The position numbers were made by a program, and so were the translations under genes. A model generated the notes under the pieces. The model had not been told where the DNA came from. It worked only from the letters and a program-made list of their open reading frames with translations, and did not search any database. 64,000 nt of DNA from Lentibacillus sp. JNUCC-1 (GTDB lineage Bacteria > Bacillota > Bacilli > Bacillales > Amphibacillaceae): the NCBI RefSeq assembly GCF_009741735.1, contig NZ_WHOH01000001.1:1674001-1738000 (forward strand), in the 5' to 3' direction. This document shows, piece by piece, positions 63,222 to 64,000 of this stretch. Numbering within the stretch: the first letter of the stretch is position 1; each line of letters opens with the position of its first letter.

Positions 63222-64000
63222 CTACTGCTCCTTATATGCTGCTGCAATATCACCAAGCGCTTGTATAAATGTATCCGTTTCTGTTTCTGTATTATATACG
63301 CCAAGGCTCGCCCTGACAATACCTGTTTCAAGTGTATTTAACACCTCATGCGCAAGTGGACTGCAATGGAGCCCTGCCCTTACTGCGATATCATAATGGG
63401 AATCCAATATCATTGCGACCTCTTGAGAATCCACACCTTGAATGTTAAACGCAATAATTGGTAGTTCCATGTGCTCTACTTCTGGTCCATACACAGTAAC
63501 ATTTGACAGTTGCTCCAAAGCTGAACGAATCTTTCTAGCCAAGATTGTTTCACGTGGAACAATTTCCGTTTGTCTCTCTTCATAGGCATTGAGTGCAGCA
63601 TAAAGCCCTGCAATCCCAGGTATGTTTGAAGTGCCGCTTTCAAATTTCTCAGGCCACACTTGAGGCTGTTCTGGGGTCTCGGAATGATGGCCTGTACCCC
63701 CGTGAAGAATTGGTTCCAAGTCAATATCCTCTGCAACCAAAAGCAAACCCGTTCCCTGGGGCCCCATTAATCCCTTGTGACCAGGCATGATGAGCATGTC
63801 AATTCCTGTATCAGTCATATGAATTGGAAGATGTCCTGCAGTCTGAGAGGTATCAACCACTACGGTTATACCATGTTTTTTTGCTATATGTGCAGCCTTT
63901 TCAATAGGCAGAACAGTACCAGTCACGTTCGATGCATGTGTAAGCACCAATAATTTTGTAGTTGGCTTGATCGACTGTGTGATCTTGTCGAGCAAGCTCA
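63222..64000 (-). CDS. Class V aminotransferase / cysteine desulfurase-family protein, N-terminus outside window
   Basis: PLP enzyme whose first residues lie beyond the right edge; about 258 codons are visible. SNVTGTVLPIEK, VVVDTSQTAGHLPIHM (PLP-contacting Asp and Gln) and MPGHKGLMGPQGTG with the Schiff-base Lys are of the NifS/SufS type. The catalytic loop LHCSPLAHEVL holds a Cys that would correspond to the sulfur-carrying residue. Similar genes next to DUF554 are annotated as cysteine desulfurase-like in other Bacilli. The substrate is unproven. Confidence 0.88.
   Translation of the reverse strand, partial: SLLDKITQSIKPTTKLLVLTHASNVTGTVLPIEKAAHIAKKHGITVVVDTSQTAGHLPIHMTDTGIDMLIMPGHKGLMGPQGTGLLLVAEDIDLEPILHGGTGHHSETPEQPQVWPEKFESGTSNIPGIAGLYAALNAYEERQTEIVPRETILARKIRSALEQLSNVTVYGPEVEHMELPIIAFNIQGVDSQEVAMILDSHYDIAVRAGLHCSPLAHEVLNTLETGIVRASLGVYNTETETDTFIQALGDIAAAYKEQ

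Overview
The window looks like chromosome from a halotolerant, spore-forming Bacillaceae of the Virgibacillus/Lentibacillus/Oceanobacillus type. The evidence is a Bacillus-order core block (walRKHIJ-htrA, purA, dnaC-rplI-gdpP-yybS, rpsR-ssb-rpsF-ychF, yyaC), strong AGGAGG-type ribosome binding sites with frequent GTG/TTG starts, sporulation genes, and a gas-vesicle cluster in Bacillus megaterium order. Species cannot be fixed from the sequence. In B. subtilis the core genes lie on the left flank of oriC, so the origin is probably a short way beyond the right edge.

Layout. 1-6.3 kb is a mobile zone: a group II intron with its reverse transcriptase (cut by the left edge), butanediol dehydrogenase bdhA, an IS256-family element with an 8-bp target duplication, a 67-residue membrane peptide gene between degenerate direct repeats, and a tyrosine recombinase. 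6.3-14.7 kb holds rlmH, a probable type I toxin-antitoxin pair, and accessory membrane or metabolic genes, several frameshifted. 14.7-21.1 kb is the gas-vesicle operon gvpPQBRNFGLSKJTU (minus strand, no separate gvpA). 21.5-36.6 kb carries accessory genes: PAP2 phosphatase, MFS exporter, LysM/GH18 spore-type hydrolase, CueP-like copper lipoprotein, pseudouridine catabolism (psuK-psuG), and ABC transporters. 36.7-44.0 kb is the WalRK cell-wall operon ending in htrA, followed by a DnaA-box cluster. 44.3-47.4 kb has a LysM-G5-M23 endopeptidase and purA with a PurR operator. 47.5-51.4 kb is a repeat island with two IS1182-family elements inserted into one palindromic repeat. 51.6-61.9 kb is the core replication, ribosomal and c-di-AMP block. 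61.9-64 kb holds a second repeat island, a DUF554 gene and a PLP-dependent aminotransferase cut by the right edge.

Three things stand out. (1) Nine genes are each broken by one single-base frameshift, most in runs of G or C; the downstream frame is always intact, so consensus homopolymer errors explain this better than decay. (2) Non-coding DNA is rich in structured repeats: four degenerate 20-21-bp tandem arrays, a hairpin family with covarying stems around an invariant asymmetric internal loop (GTT opposite GGTTTTA), and a palindromic repeat of about 176 bp split by two insertion sequences. (3) There is a compact gas-vesicle operon and a very small holin-like toxin with a convergent antisense RNA, neither the toxin nor the RNA long enough for a normal gene call.
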